A stretch of DNA of 64,000 nucleotides from Faecousia sp965146675. Its GTDB lineage: Bacteria; Bacillota; Clostridia; Oscillospirales; Oscillospiraceae. The position numbers were made by a program, and so were the translations under genes. Positions 48,456-58,065 of this stretch are shown here, one piece after another; the first letter of the stretch is position 1; each line of letters opens with the position of its first letter. Where the stretch lies: assembly GCA_965146675.1 (NCBI GenBank), contig CBCTHM010000003.1, forward strand, positions 1-64,000, in the 5' to 3' direction. Below the pieces are notes generated by a model. That model was not told where the DNA came from. It saw nothing but the letters and a program-made list of their open reading frames with translations, and ran no database searches.

Positions 48456-50150
48456 TTACGCGTTCATCTGTTTCATCATGGCTGACAGCTTGGCTTCCGC
48501 CACGGGGCGGGTTGACGCTACCGCTGTATAGTAATACTTGATTTTAGGTTCGGTGCCGGAGGGGCGCACGATAATGCTGTTTCCGCCGTCCAACAGCAGC
48601 TCCAAAACATTGGACCTGGGCAGTGCAATTGGTTCAGCGTCTCTTTCAGTCAGGTCACGGTGCGTACCCAGAAGATAATCGCGCACGGCAGTAACCCGGC
48701 TGCCGCCAATTTGCTCCGGCGTCTGTGCGCGTAACTGTTCCATACGGGCAGCGGCCTTCTGCATGGCATCCACACCAGTGAGTTCAATACTTTGTACATG
48801 GGTGAGATACACACCATAGGTTTGATACAATTGCTCCAAAGCGTCTAAAATACCAAGGCCTTCCTTTTTCAAGGCAGCTGCCATCTCGCAGACCAGCATA
48901 GAAGCCACCACTGCATCCTTGTCCCGGACAAACGTTCCTTTGAGGTAACCGCAGCTTTCCTCAAAGCCAAAAATAAAGCGATTTTCATGGCCCTGCAACT
49001 CCAGCCTCAAAATTTCCCCGCCGATATATTTAAAGCCCGTAAGAACGGTTACCATCCGACAGCCGTAGTAGGAGGCAATGCGGTCCGCCAAGGGTGTGGT
49101 GACGATACTTCGCACAACCTCGGCCCCCTGAGGGAGACTTCCATTTGCTGATTTGGTTTTCAAAATATAGTCCAGCAGCAGGCAGCCCAATTCGTTGCCG
49201 GTCAACTTTTGAAATCCGTCCTTCGCCGGAACGGCAATGGCAACGCGGTCACAATCCGGGTCCGTACCCAAAATAACGTCACAGGGGACGGCGCGCGCCA
49301 CATGATAGCTCTCCATTAACGCGGCGTCTGTTTCTGGATTGGGATACGCACAGGTTTTGAAGTCGCCGTCCGGCAGTTCCTGCTTACGCACGACCGTGAC
49401 CTTGGCACCCAAACGGTTCAGCACTTCCCGCACCGGTTCGTTACCTGTCCCACACAGCGGTGTATAGACCACCCGAAGACTGGAACTTGAAATGACCTGC
49501 GGCTCTAGGGCTTCGTTCAAAACGCTTTGGTAATAGGACTCCCACAGGCTCTGGGGAATATAGCGAACAGTCCCCTCCTCCAGCAGCGCTTGAAAGGGCT
49601 TTGTTTCGGCTTCAAAGTAAGGAATATTCTTTATTTTTTCTGTGACGATAGCAGCGGGCTCGTCGGTCATCTGACAACCGTCCGGTCCGTAGCATTTGAC
49701 GCCGTTGTAAGACCCGGCATTGTGGCTGGCGGAAATTACCACGCCGCAGCCGCAGCCCAACTGCCGCACAGCATACGACAGCATAGGGGTGGGGGCCAGC
49801 CGGTCGTAGAGCCAGACCTGAATACCGGCTTCTCCAAAGGCGATGGCACAAGTCTCTGCAAAAGCCTGAGAATTGTGCCTGGAGTCATAGGCAATCGCAG
49901 CTTTTTTCGGTAAATCCGTCGTAACCAACCAGGCTGCCATCCCCTGCGCCGCCCGGCGTACCGTATAGCGGTTGAGACGGTTGCTGCCGGCCCCCATAAG
50001 ACCCCGCATCCCGGCGGTACCAAATTGCAACTCTCCGCCGAACCGGCTCTGTAACTCCGATTCCTGACCAGCCAGGGAAAGAAGCTCCAGACGCAGCTCC
50101 TCAGACAGCGCTGCTTCGCACCAAGTTTGATAGTTTTCCAGATAGTTCAA
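48456..50150 (-). CDS. Phosphoglucomutase/phosphomannomutase
   Basis: About 564 residues, alpha-D-phosphohexomutase family, which interconverts sugar 1- and 6-phosphates. The phosphoserine loop is SASHNAGSYNG, the Mg site GTDPDCDR, the sugar-binding loop EESCGYLKG and the phosphate-binding loop RPSGTEPKIKYY. The start is probably TTG at 50150, eight bases after GGGAGG; a GTG three codons earlier overlaps that site. It provides glucose 1-phosphate for wall and storage polymers. Confidence 0.93.
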   Translation of the reverse strand: MNYLENYQTWCEAALSEELRLELLSLAGQESELQSRFGGELQFGTAGMRGLMGAGSNRLNRYTVRRAAQGMAAWLVTTDLPKKAAIAYDSRHNSQAFAETCAIAFGEAGIQVWLYDRLAPTPMLSYAVRQLGCGCGVVISASHNAGSYNGVKCYGPDGCQMTDEPAAIVTEKIKNIPYFEAETKPFQALLEEGTVRYIPQSLWESYYQSVLNEALEPQVISSSSLRVVYTPLCGTGNEPVREVLNRLGAKVTVVRKQELPDGDFKTCAYPNPETDAALMESYHVARAVPCDVILGTDPDCDRVAIAVPAKDGFQKLTGNELGCLLLDYILKTKSANGSLPQGAEVVRSIVTTPLADRIASYYGCRMVTVLTGFKYIGGEILRLELQGHENRFIFGFEESCGYLKGTFVRDKDAVVASMLVCEMAAALKKEGLGILDALEQLYQTYGVYLTHVQSIELTGVDAMQKAAARMEQLRAQTPEQIGGSRVTAVRDYLLGTHRDLTERDAEPIALPRSNVLELLLDGGNSIIVRPSGTEPKIKYYYTAVASTRPVAEAKLSAMMKQMNA

Positions 50151-50186
50151 ACATTGCACCTCCCGTCAAATTCCATTCGATAAGCA

Positions 50187-50222
50187 AATAACAGGTCAAT
50201 TGACTGGAATTGACCTGTTATT
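50187..50222 (-). terminator. Terminator of the coaD operon
   Basis: AATAACAGGTCAATT and AATTGACCTGTTATT form a perfect 15-bp stem with a 6-base loop, just past the last gene of the operon. Confidence 0.8.
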
Positions 50223-50232
50223 TAAGGTTGCC

Positions 50233-50733
50233 CTACACGTCCTCAATAATGGGGGACGAGGATCGCTCCTGAGGATTCACCAATTTACGGAACCTGCTAC
50301 GAGACTCCCGCAGCTCTCCCAGCGCCTCCGCAATGGCCTCTTCCGTCCGCTTCAAAGAATCGTCCACATAGTCATTGGTGACCTGCTTGAGTTCTTTAAT
50401 TTTCGACTGCGCAGTGCGAACCATTTCCTCGGCCTGGGCTTGCGCCTCCTTGTAAATGGCATCTTGTGAGACCAATTGCTTCGCCTGAGCCTGGGCTTGG
50501 CGCAGCATCCCCTCCGCCTCCCGCTTCGCCTTGGCAATCAATTCATTGCGGGAGTCTACGATGGTCTTGGCCTGTTTTAGTTCGCCGGGCAGTTGGTTGC
50601 TGATTTCATCGAGCATGTCCAAAACCTTGTCCCGCTCCACAATGCACTTATCGGCACCCAGAGGCAAGGAACGGGCGTCCTGCACCAGATCGTATAGTTT
50701 CGTAATCAATTCTTCGATGCCGTTGTCATGCAT
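50233..50733 (-). CDS. Coiled-coil protein of the coaD operon
   Basis: 166 residues, almost wholly helical with a long coiled coil (about 48-140; repeated AKREAEGMLRQAQAQAKQL and AEEMVRTAQSKIKELK). The architecture recalls ATP synthase b-subunit-like or DivIVA-like proteins, but no motif fixes a function. The ATG at 50733 has AGGAGG eight bases upstream and overlaps the coaD 3' end by 8 bases. Conserved hypothetical protein of clostridial coaD operons, in my reading. Confidence 0.75.
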   Translation of the reverse strand: MHDNGIEELITKLYDLVQDARSLPLGADKCIVERDKVLDMLDEISNQLPGELKQAKTIVDSRNELIAKAKREAEGMLRQAQAQAKQLVSQDAIYKEAQAQAEEMVRTAQSKIKELKQVTNDYVDDSLKRTEEAIAEALGELRESRSRFRKLVNPQERSSSPIIEDV

Positions 50734-51235
50734 GGGTAATTCCTCCTTGTTGTTTGATCTCTAAAATGCGCCTTTTAAAATCCGGAATGATTTCCATGGG
50801 AAGGAAATCCGCTAAATCCACATCATAGAAAGCCAGTTCCTTCACAATACTGGAACTCAAGTACATGTATTGATGCTCCGAGGTGAGGAACATGGTGTCC
50901 AAATGGGGGTTAATTTTATGGTTGATCAGCGCCATTTGAAATTCATTTTCAAAATCAGAACCGGCACGGAGGCCTTTTACCACCACACAGCCCCCTTTTC
51001 GGCGGGCATAATCCGCCAAAAGCTCGTTGGCAGAATCAATTTCCACATTGGTCAGGTCCCCGGTTACACGCCGCAGCATTTCCGTTCGTTCCTGCCGGGA
51101 GAATAAGGGCTTTTTACCCGCGTTTATCATGACACAGACGATTAAACGGTCGAATATCTGGGAGGCCCGCCGGATGATATTCAGATGCCCCTTGGTAACG
51201 GGATCGAAACTACCAGGGTAAATTGCGATTTTCAT
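50726..51235 (-). CDS. coaD: Phosphopantetheine adenylyltransferase CoaD
   Basis: 169 residues, the fourth step of coenzyme A synthesis: 4'-phosphopantetheine plus ATP gives dephospho-CoA. The nucleotidyltransferase signature is YPGSFDPVTKGHLNII (TxGH as TKGH); the C-terminal SSSIVKELA is also conserved. It overlaps rsmD by 4 bases, the usual rsmD-coaD pair. Confidence 0.97.
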   Translation of the reverse strand: MKIAIYPGSFDPVTKGHLNIIRRASQIFDRLIVCVMINAGKKPLFSRQERTEMLRRVTGDLTNVEIDSANELLADYARRKGGCVVVKGLRAGSDFENEFQMALINHKINPHLDTMFLTSEHQYMYLSSSIVKELAFYDVDLADFLPMEIIPDFKRRILEIKQQGGITHA

Positions 51236-51792
51236 TCAGTTTCCTCAGACCACTCTTTCCGGAAAAGCGTCAAAAGCGTTTTCCCATATTTTGAATCCTG
51301 TGACCGCTGGAAACCAGGCAAATGCAAGGAAAGCTCCTTTCCAACCGGCCGTTCCGTCATTATTATACCACCATTGGCTAAAATGTCAATTTCTGATATC
51401 TTTTTCAGTGCATTTTCTAAAAAAATCTCCGCATAGGGGGGATCTAGAAAGATGACAGAAAACCGCGAGTTACACATTTTCAGGTATTGAAGATAATCCG
51501 CGCGGATAACCCGTCCCCGGGTCTCCAGTTTTGCCAACCGCAGATTTTCCCGCACCAAAGTGCATGCAGAGTCTTGCGCGTCCACAAAGACCGCCTCCGC
51601 CGCCCCGCGGCTCAGGGCCTCAATTCCCAGCTGCCCTGTTCCAGCGAATAAATCCAGCACCCTGGCGCCTGGAAGCTCAAATTGAATTTTACTGAATAAG
51701 GCTTCCTTCACCCGGTCCGCTGTCGGTCTTGTTTGCATACCGGCAGGCGACTTCAGTCTCACGCCTCGGGCCGATCCTGTAATCACTCGCAT
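51232..51792 (-). CDS. rsmD: 16S rRNA (guanine966-N2)-methyltransferase RsmD
   Basis: 186 residues. The SAM-binding loop is VLDLFAGTGQLGIEALSRGA, and the catalytic motif IV is FLDPPY. N-terminal MRVITGSARGVRLKSP is typical. RsmD methylates G966 of 16S rRNA in the small subunit. It overlaps both coaD and uvrC, so the three form one transcript. Confidence 0.96.
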   Translation of the reverse strand: MRVITGSARGVRLKSPAGMQTRPTADRVKEALFSKIQFELPGARVLDLFAGTGQLGIEALSRGAAEAVFVDAQDSACTLVRENLRLAKLETRGRVIRADYLQYLKMCNSRFSVIFLDPPYAEIFLENALKKISEIDILANGGIIMTERPVGKELSLHLPGFQRSQDSKYGKTLLTLFRKEWSEETE

Positions 51793-53612
51793 GGATTACC
51801 CTCCTGATGAAAGTGCAGATAAACTGCCTGTGCCGCATCCGCCGGCAGTATTTCCTGCAATTCCTCCAAGCTGGCCGCGCCAATGGCCCGGATTGACTGA
51901 AACCGGTGCAGCAGCGCCGCTTTGCGCTTGGGGCCAATACCAGGCACACTGTCCAGCTGAGAGCTTCGCAGCCGCTTGCTTCGCAGGGTCCGATGATAGG
52001 TGATGGCAAAACGGTGAGTTTCCTCCTGTATGGTACCAATGAGCGCGTATACGGCTGGGGTGCCATCCAGAGCGATCTCCCGGCCCTCTGGCGTCACCAG
52101 CGCCCGAGTTCGATGCCGTCCATCCTTGACCATACCAAAGACTGGAAATTCCAGCCCCAGTGCTTGCAGCGCCTTTACCGCGATACCGGCGTGGACCGCG
52201 CCGCCGTCGATGAGCAGGAGGTCCGGCTTTTCCGAAAATCCTGGGTCCTTCTGCTGGTAATGGAGGAATCGCCTCGTAACTACCTGCCGCATGGAACCGT
52301 AATCATCCTGCCCGGCAAGTCCCTCTACCTTGAATCGTTTGTAGTCCTTTTTTTCAGGCCGCCCGTCGCAAAAAACCACCATGGAGGCTACGATATCCGT
52401 TCCGGAAATGTTGGAGATATCAAACGCCTCCAGTCGTCGGGGCGTCTCTGGGAGAGAAAGCATTTTCCCCAGAAGCTGCAAGGTCCCGGAAATCCGTTCC
52501 TCCTTAGTGGTGACCCGCTGGGCTTCCTCCAGGGCATTTTTGTTGGCAAGCTTGACCAGCTGAGCGCTATCCCCCCGTTGCGGCAGACGCAGGCGGGACT
52601 TTTTTCCAAAGCTTTGGAGCAGGAGCGCCTCAAACAGAGATGCGTCCTCCATCGCAATAGGAAGTAAAATGACCTTTGGCGCAACGCCCCGGGCCAAATA
52701 ATACTGTTTTACCAGACTGGAGACCGCAGCCTCTGGGTTCTCCTGTACTGATAGGATCTCATAATCCTTGTCCAGTAGGTTCCCCCCGCTGTAATGAAGC
52801 ACGACGAAACAGCTTTTTGCCTCCGTTTGCGCAAATCCAACCACATCCGTATCGGCCATGGAACCCGCTGTGACCAATTGCTTCTTGCCCAGCGCCTCTA
52901 CCGCCCGCAGCCGGTCCCGCAGCTCCGCCGCCAGCTCAAACTCCAGATGCTCCGCAGCAACTTCGATTTGTTCCCGGAGCTCCTGCGCCAGTTTTTGGTA
53001 ACTTCCCGCCAATAAAAGGCGGGCCTGCTCCATAGTCTGCCGGTACGCTTCCTGGCTCTTATCCGTCTGACACCAGCCCAGGCATTGATTCATGTGATAA
53101 TTGAGACATGGACGTTCTTTCCCCAAATCTCTGGGAAAGCGTTTGCTGCAGTTTGGCAGCTTTAACGTCCGTTGGATCGTATCCAGGACGTTTTGGGTCA
53201 CGCCCCTGCTTCCATAAGGGCCAAAATAGGAAGCGCCGTCGTCGGAGAGCTTATTTACCAGGGTGATTCGCGGATAGGACTCGTCCATATCCAACCGTAA
53301 ATAGGGATATCCCTTATCATCCTTTAACAGAATGTTGTACTTGGGCATGTACCGTTTGATGAGGGAGCATTCCAGCACCAGCGCCTCAAACTCCGAGGCG
53401 GCCACAATCACGTCAAAATGGTCAATTTTAGACACCATGACCCGGGTTTTGGGACTGTGGGCCGCGGAATCCTGAAAATACTGGCTCACCCGGTTTTTCA
53501 GCCGTTTAGCCTTCCCCACATAAATAACCAAATTGGTCCGGTCCCGCATCAGGTAAACCCCAGGGGCGTATGGCAGGGTCAGCGCTTTCTCCTTTAATTC
53601 CTCATACGTCAT
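51783..53612 (-). CDS. uvrC: Excinuclease ABC subunit C (UvrC)
   Basis: 609 residues. An N-terminal GIY-YIG nuclease (LPYAPGVYLMRDRTNLVIYVGKAK region), a UVR domain (ELREQIEVAAEHLEFELAAE), the RNase H-like UvrC domain (RRLEAFDISNISGTDIVASM; LLIDGGAVHAG) and C-terminal helix-hairpin-helix (LDSVPGIGPKRKAALLHRF). It makes both incisions of nucleotide-excision repair with UvrAB. First gene of the operon; terminator of the upstream gene at 53636. Confidence 0.96.
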   Translation of the reverse strand: MTYEELKEKALTLPYAPGVYLMRDRTNLVIYVGKAKRLKNRVSQYFQDSAAHSPKTRVMVSKIDHFDVIVAASEFEALVLECSLIKRYMPKYNILLKDDKGYPYLRLDMDESYPRITLVNKLSDDGASYFGPYGSRGVTQNVLDTIQRTLKLPNCSKRFPRDLGKERPCLNYHMNQCLGWCQTDKSQEAYRQTMEQARLLLAGSYQKLAQELREQIEVAAEHLEFELAAELRDRLRAVEALGKKQLVTAGSMADTDVVGFAQTEAKSCFVVLHYSGGNLLDKDYEILSVQENPEAAVSSLVKQYYLARGVAPKVILLPIAMEDASLFEALLLQSFGKKSRLRLPQRGDSAQLVKLANKNALEEAQRVTTKEERISGTLQLLGKMLSLPETPRRLEAFDISNISGTDIVASMVVFCDGRPEKKDYKRFKVEGLAGQDDYGSMRQVVTRRFLHYQQKDPGFSEKPDLLLIDGGAVHAGIAVKALQALGLEFPVFGMVKDGRHRTRALVTPEGREIALDGTPAVYALIGTIQEETHRFAITYHRTLRSKRLRSSQLDSVPGIGPKRKAALLHRFQSIRAIGAASLEELQEILPADAAQAVYLHFHQEGNPCE

Positions 53613-53635
53613 GCAAATCCCTTCTCATATAAGGA

Positions 53636-53678
53636 AACTGCCTCAAAGGCCGCCGCATGGCAGCGGCCCGAGGCAGTT
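53636..53678 (-). terminator. Terminator after the HPr-like gene
   Basis: AACTGCCTC ... GGCCGC and GCGGCC ... GAGGCAGTT form a two-part stem with a 9-base loop immediately past the stop of the HPr-like gene. Confidence 0.75.
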
Positions 53679-53691
53679 ATGGCCATATTGA

Positions 53692-53952
53692 TTAAAAAAT
53701 ATCCCGCTGCAGCATTTCACACAGCGTTACAACTGCTGCCTGCTCATCCGGTCCATCTGCCGAGAGGGTAACACTGGCGCCAGTACCGACACACAATGAC
53801 ATGATGCCAAGTAGGCTCTTCGCGTTCATCTTTTTTGTGCCACACTCCAGCCAGATGTTGCAGCGGAATTCATTGGCCTTCTGAACAAAATATGTGACCT
53901 GCTCGTTATACAGGCCAGAATCACATTTTACGACAGTCTGCTGTTTGTACAT
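53692..53952 (-). CDS. HPr-family protein lacking the active-site histidine (Crh-like)
   Basis: 86 residues, exactly HPr length. The position of the phosphorylated His15 holds Tyr15 (SGLYNEQV instead of GLHARPA), while the regulatory Ser46 region is intact (MNAKSLLGIMSL, Ser46). Crh of B. subtilis likewise lacks His15 and acts in catabolite repression through Ser46. Transport phosphorelay activity is therefore unlikely, and a regulatory role through HPr kinase or CcpA is the better inference. The start at 53952 follows AAGGAGTG. Confidence 0.82.
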   Translation of the reverse strand: MYKQQTVVKCDSGLYNEQVTYFVQKANEFRCNIWLECGTKKMNAKSLLGIMSLCVGTGASVTLSADGPDEQAAVVTLCEMLQRDIF

Positions 53953-54029
53953 GAAATTCACTCCTTGCATGCGGTCCATTGCACCAATGGTGTGGTTCTT
54001 CTCATATCATAACAAATTTGCAGTAAAAG

Positions 54030-56405
54030 TCAACCAAATTCTGCAATTGTCACCCCATCTTCGCCCTCTCCATAGGTTCCCAACCGGTACTTTTTGACAT
54101 ATTTGTTCTTTTTTAGACATTGCTGCACCGCATTGCGCAAGACCCCGGTGCCCTTGCCGTGAATGATCCGTACCGTGGGGAGATTGGCCCGCAGGGCCTC
54201 GTCCAAAAACCGTTCCAGTACGCAAATTGCCTCTACGGCATCCATGCCGCGCAAATCAATCTCACTGGACATCGCGGCGGCGCGCATTTCCCGGCCTGAG
54301 TGGGCGGGGCGGGTCTTCACCTGAACGGTATTCTCATCCTCCAAAAGATAGACCTCGTCCGGCTTCACATTCAGCTTTAAAATGCCGGCCTGCAGCGTAT
54401 AACCGCCGTCCTTATTGAGGCCAATCACACTGGCCTTGGTGCCCAGCTTCAACAGTTCCACCGTGTCCCCCAGCCGAATGGCCCGAGAGGGCTTTGGTCG
54501 TTCGGCCGGCTGCCGATGAACCGCGAGCCGGTCCTCCGCCTCATTCAGACTTCTTCGCAATTCGGCTTGCTTCTGATTGACACCTTGCGCGTCTGCCGAG
54601 TCCTGCATCTGTTTGCGCAGCTGTTTGAGTTCTTCACTGACCTGCGTGGCGGTCCGGCGGGCATCCTCTAAAATTCCCTGCGCCTCCCGTCGGGCTTTCT
54701 CCAGCGCCTTATCCCGCTCCTTTTGCAGCTGAGCGTGATATTCCTCACTCTGCCGTTTGATTTCCTGGGTCTCCATGCGGAGCCGTTCGGCCTCCAGCCT
54801 GGCCGACTCCATCTGCTGCCGCTGCTGCTCCAATTGGGACAGCACATCTTCAAAGTCCCGGTCGCTTTGGCTGACCATATCCCCGGCCTTCTTGAGAATT
54901 TCCTCCGGCAGCCCCAGTTTTCTGGAGATGGCAAAAGCGTTGGACTTACCCGGAATGCCAATTAAAAGCCGGTATGTGGGCTGCAGCGTCTCCACATCAA
55001 ACTCACAAGAGGCGTTTATAACGCCTTTGGTCCGCATGGCATATAGCTTGAGCTCCGCGTAATGGGTGGTCGCCACCACCCGGCTTCCCATGGTCCGGCA
55101 GAACTCAATGACCGCCATCGCCAATGCCGCGCCCTCCGCCGGGTCCGTTCCGGCGCCTAGCTCGTCAAATAAAACCAACGTCCGGTCGTCGCACTGCCCC
55201 ACCACGTCCACAATGGTCCGCATATGAGAGGAGAAGGTGGAAAGGGACTGCTGAATGGACTGCTCGTCGCCAATGTCCGCCAGCACCCGATCAAAAATGG
55301 AGAGTTGGCTGCCGTCGCCGGCGGGAATATGCAGGCCGCACGCGGCCATCAGGGTCAGCAGGCCCACTGTCTTCAGCGTTACAGTCTTGCCGCCGGTGTT
55401 GGGACCTGTGATAATCATGCTGTCGAAGTCCGAGCCCAGCCGCAGAGAAATGGGCACGACGGCTGTGGGATCAATCAGTGGATGCCGCGCCTTTTTCAAT
55501 TCAATGCGGCCTTGGTCGTTCAAAAGTGGCTCCCCTGCCCGCATTTGGTAGGACAGCTTTGCCTTGGCAAAAATCAGATCCAGTTTGGTCAGCAGGCGAT
55601 AATCCTGGGAGATATCCTCTCGATGGGCCGCCGCCTCCGCAGAAAGCTCCGCCAAAATCCGCTCAATTTCCTTCTTTTCCTTGAGCTCCAGCTCCCGCAG
55701 GGCGTTATTGGCATTGACGGCGGACATGGGCTCAATAAAAAAAGTTGAGCCGGTGGCCGAAACGTCGTGAACCAGACCCGGTACGTCATTGCGGCATTCG
55801 CTTTTCACCGGTACCACATACCGCCCCTGCCGGATGGTGATGATTGGCTCCCGCAGATATTTGGCATATGTCGTAGAAGAAATCACCTTTTGGAGGCTGT
55901 CCCGAATCTTGGAGCTTTGCAGCCGCATATGCCGCCGGATATCGGAGAGCGCAGGGCTTGCGGTGTCCGCGATTTCTTCTTCCGAGATGATAGCGTTGGA
56001 AATCCGGTCCTCCAAATATTTATTGGGAATCAGGGCCTGGAACAAAGGCGTCAGCACGGTCCGCACCTCGTCCTCGCTCCAGTATCCTTTCGCGGACCTT
56101 GCGCTACGCAGGACGTTGGCAATCCGAAGAAGCTCTGTGGTGGAGAGGCTCCCACCACGATCCGCCCGCTCCAGTGCCGCGTCCACATCTTTGACCTCAG
56201 AAAAAGCCGGCGCGCCCTTGACCGACGTCATCCTGCAAGCGGCCGTGGTCTCCGCCAAGCGTTCCCGTGCCGTATTTAAATCAGAGGTGGGACAGAGCCG
56301 CAGGCACAGGGCCTTGCCGTCCTCGGAACCGGCGCATTCGGCCAGCATCTCCAAAACGTGGTCCAGCTCCAGTTTGCCCATAGATTTTTCATATAATTGT
56401 GACAT
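54030..56405 (-). CDS. mutS2: Endonuclease MutS2
   Basis: 791 residues. MutS-like core without the mismatch-binding domain, Walker A GPNTGGKT, Walker B LVLFDELGAGTDP, a long coiled coil (about 520-630), and a C-terminal Smr nuclease domain (SEIDLRGMDAVEAICVLERF; HGKGTGVLR). MutS2 suppresses homologous recombination and, in Bacillus, acts on collided ribosomes. The start at 56405 has a modest ribosome site. Confidence 0.96.
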   Translation of the reverse strand: MSQLYEKSMGKLELDHVLEMLAECAGSEDGKALCLRLCPTSDLNTARERLAETTAACRMTSVKGAPAFSEVKDVDAALERADRGGSLSTTELLRIANVLRSARSAKGYWSEDEVRTVLTPLFQALIPNKYLEDRISNAIISEEEIADTASPALSDIRRHMRLQSSKIRDSLQKVISSTTYAKYLREPIITIRQGRYVVPVKSECRNDVPGLVHDVSATGSTFFIEPMSAVNANNALRELELKEKKEIERILAELSAEAAAHREDISQDYRLLTKLDLIFAKAKLSYQMRAGEPLLNDQGRIELKKARHPLIDPTAVVPISLRLGSDFDSMIITGPNTGGKTVTLKTVGLLTLMAACGLHIPAGDGSQLSIFDRVLADIGDEQSIQQSLSTFSSHMRTIVDVVGQCDDRTLVLFDELGAGTDPAEGAALAMAVIEFCRTMGSRVVATTHYAELKLYAMRTKGVINASCEFDVETLQPTYRLLIGIPGKSNAFAISRKLGLPEEILKKAGDMVSQSDRDFEDVLSQLEQQRQQMESARLEAERLRMETQEIKRQSEEYHAQLQKERDKALEKARREAQGILEDARRTATQVSEELKQLRKQMQDSADAQGVNQKQAELRRSLNEAEDRLAVHRQPAERPKPSRAIRLGDTVELLKLGTKASVIGLNKDGGYTLQAGILKLNVKPDEVYLLEDENTVQVKTRPAHSGREMRAAAMSSEIDLRGMDAVEAICVLERFLDEALRANLPTVRIIHGKGTGVLRNAVQQCLKKNKYVKKYRLGTYGEGEDGVTIAEFG

Positions 56406-56426
56406 GGTATTCTCCTATGTGTCTGA

Positions 56427-57098
56427 TCAGTTTTTGATCGGCACCTGGCAAAGAAACATGCGGTTGTGTTGGTCGTACGCCTCAAAGTACACGTCAACCA
56501 GGCGCTGGTGTTGAAAATACTTGCATAATAGCTGCTGCCATTGCTCCGTAGTCCGGTTCCAGAGCAGTAGGCCGTCGTCCAACAGATCCCCCTCCAGGAC
56601 CGTGACGTTCCACTGTTGGATTTGCTCCGGGCTCAGATGCGGATTTACCTTTACCAAGGCCCTGCCCCGGGGCGTCAACAGCCGGTGTATTTGCTGCAAA
56701 GCTGCCTCTGCGTCCTCTGGTCTTAGGTTATCCAAAATATTAGACAGGATCACACCCTGAACGCTGTGCGCCGGAAGATCCGCCAGGCATTCTACGCTTC
56801 CCTGCCAAATTTTGCAGTGCGGTATGTCCATATTGCGCGCGCATCGGACTGCCTCCTCGGAAAGGTCAATGCCCAAAAGCCTGGTCACGCCCCGGGCGGC
56901 GCAGGAAGCCAAAAGGCTGCCGCTCCCGCAGCCAAAATCCAGAATTGACTCCGCATCCTGGCAGAGCCAATCCAACCCCTTGCAGAGCTCCACAGGCATG
57001 GTGGATTCCAAGTTGGAGGCCGTCTTGCTCGTTTCCCCGCTGATCTGGCGGTATATTTTGTCTTCCCGCTCTATGTAAGGCTGATAAAAGGAATACAT
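56427..57098 (-). CDS. Class I SAM-dependent methyltransferase
   Basis: 223 residues. The SAM loop SILDFGCGSGSLLASCAARG (motif I) and the acidic residue after GIDLSEEAV are clear, followed by a Methyltransf_11/25-type fold. The substrate is not indicated. ATG follows GGAGAACAAGG. It lies 14 bases downstream of recO and 21 upstream of mutS2. Confidence 0.85.
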   Translation of the reverse strand: MYSFYQPYIEREDKIYRQISGETSKTASNLESTMPVELCKGLDWLCQDAESILDFGCGSGSLLASCAARGVTRLLGIDLSEEAVRCARNMDIPHCKIWQGSVECLADLPAHSVQGVILSNILDNLRPEDAEAALQQIHRLLTPRGRALVKVNPHLSPEQIQQWNVTVLEGDLLDDGLLLWNRTTEQWQQLLCKYFQHQRLVDVYFEAYDQHNRMFLCQVPIKN

Positions 57099-57111
57099 GG
57101 CCTTGTTCTCC

Positions 57112-57882
57112 TTATTCGTTCTTCTCGTTAGCCTGAAAGACGCCTTGTAAAAACAGAGCCTTGTAAAAATCCAGCGTATAAAAGCTTCGCTCTAATTGCG
57201 TGGTCAAAAAGGCTTCTGTGATCCCACTGAGCGCTTCCAAAGACGCGTCTGATAGTCGGAAGGAAAACAGTCTCCTCGGGTCGCAGAACACAATGTGGCG
57301 CATGGCCGCTAAAACCCCCGGGGAAAGAGGCATCCGAATCCCTTCCGCCTCCTGGCAACCGGCGCATTCCAGACATCCGTCCCGCAGATGAAAGCGGTCC
57401 GGCTCCGGATTGCCGCAGATGTGACATCCATTCAAGTCCGGCGTGTAGCCCGCCAGACTGGCAGCGCGCAACTCAAAGGCCGCCTTGACCAGCAGCTGTG
57501 GCTTTTGCAGCTTTCCCAGGGCGTAGAGCGCATTTAAAATCAGAGACAGGAGTTCCGGGTTTGGATTGTCCTCCTGGGAGATCACCTCCGCCACCTGGGC
57601 AAAGTATGTGCCCAGGGCCAGCAGCTCCAGGTTTTCCCGCAGCTCCGGAAATAGTTCGATGGTCTGGGTCTCATTGATGGTGGACCCGCCGCGGTAGTCG
57701 AAAATGGTGAATTCAGAGCAGGCAAGAAGCTGACATGCCGCTTTCCAGGGGCTGCCCGATCTGCGGACGCCCCGGGCCCGCAGGGTCATTTTGCCCTGGT
57801 CCCGGGTCAATACTGTAAGCAGCTTGTCCGCATCCTTATAGGCGACTTCCCGCAGCACAAGCCCCTCGGTTTTCAGATACAT
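57112..57882 (-). CDS. recO: DNA repair protein RecO
   Basis: 256 residues. N-terminal OB fold (TEGLVLREVAYKDADKLLTV), then a helical domain with a four-cysteine zinc site (CHICGNPEP ... CLECAGC). RecO loads RecA on SSB-coated ssDNA with RecR. Its start lies inside the yqzL gene (overlap about 47 bases). Confidence 0.93.
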   Translation of the reverse strand: MYLKTEGLVLREVAYKDADKLLTVLTRDQGKMTLRARGVRRSGSPWKAACQLLACSEFTIFDYRGGSTINETQTIELFPELRENLELLALGTYFAQVAEVISQEDNPNPELLSLILNALYALGKLQKPQLLVKAAFELRAASLAGYTPDLNGCHICGNPEPDRFHLRDGCLECAGCQEAEGIRMPLSPGVLAAMRHIVFCDPRRLFSFRLSDASLEALSGITEAFLTTQLERSFYTLDFYKALFLQGVFQANEKNE

Positions 57883-57976
57883 GGGTTCCCTCCGACTTTA
57901 CCGCTGTTTTGTACAGCAGATAGTATTCCGGCGCGCCGGTTTCCAGAAAGCAGTGCCAAAGATTTTCCGCGTCCAT
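57836..57976 (-). CDS. yqzL: YqzL-family small protein
   Basis: 46 residues, MDAENLWHCFLETGAPEYYL then a polar tail. In B. subtilis yqzL is a similar-size gene between era and recO, with the shared pattern W-x-x-F-x-x-T-G-x-x-x-x-Y-L. The ATG at 57976 follows GGGGAGG. It overlaps recO by 47 bases in another frame. Function unknown. Confidence 0.75.
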   Translation of the reverse strand: MDAENLWHCFLETGAPEYYLLYKTAVKSEGTHVSENRGACAAGSRL

Positions 57977-58065
57977 TGCAGTTCCTCCCCATGTAATTCC
58001 ATCAGGAGGCAATGCCATCCTGTATTTTTAGGATTCACGGTCGAGCGCAGTCTATTCCCGGTAAA

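Noticed and set aside
54030..56405. Mismatch-repair protein MutS
   Set aside because: The N-terminal mismatch-binding domain is missing and a C-terminal Smr domain is present, as in MutS2.
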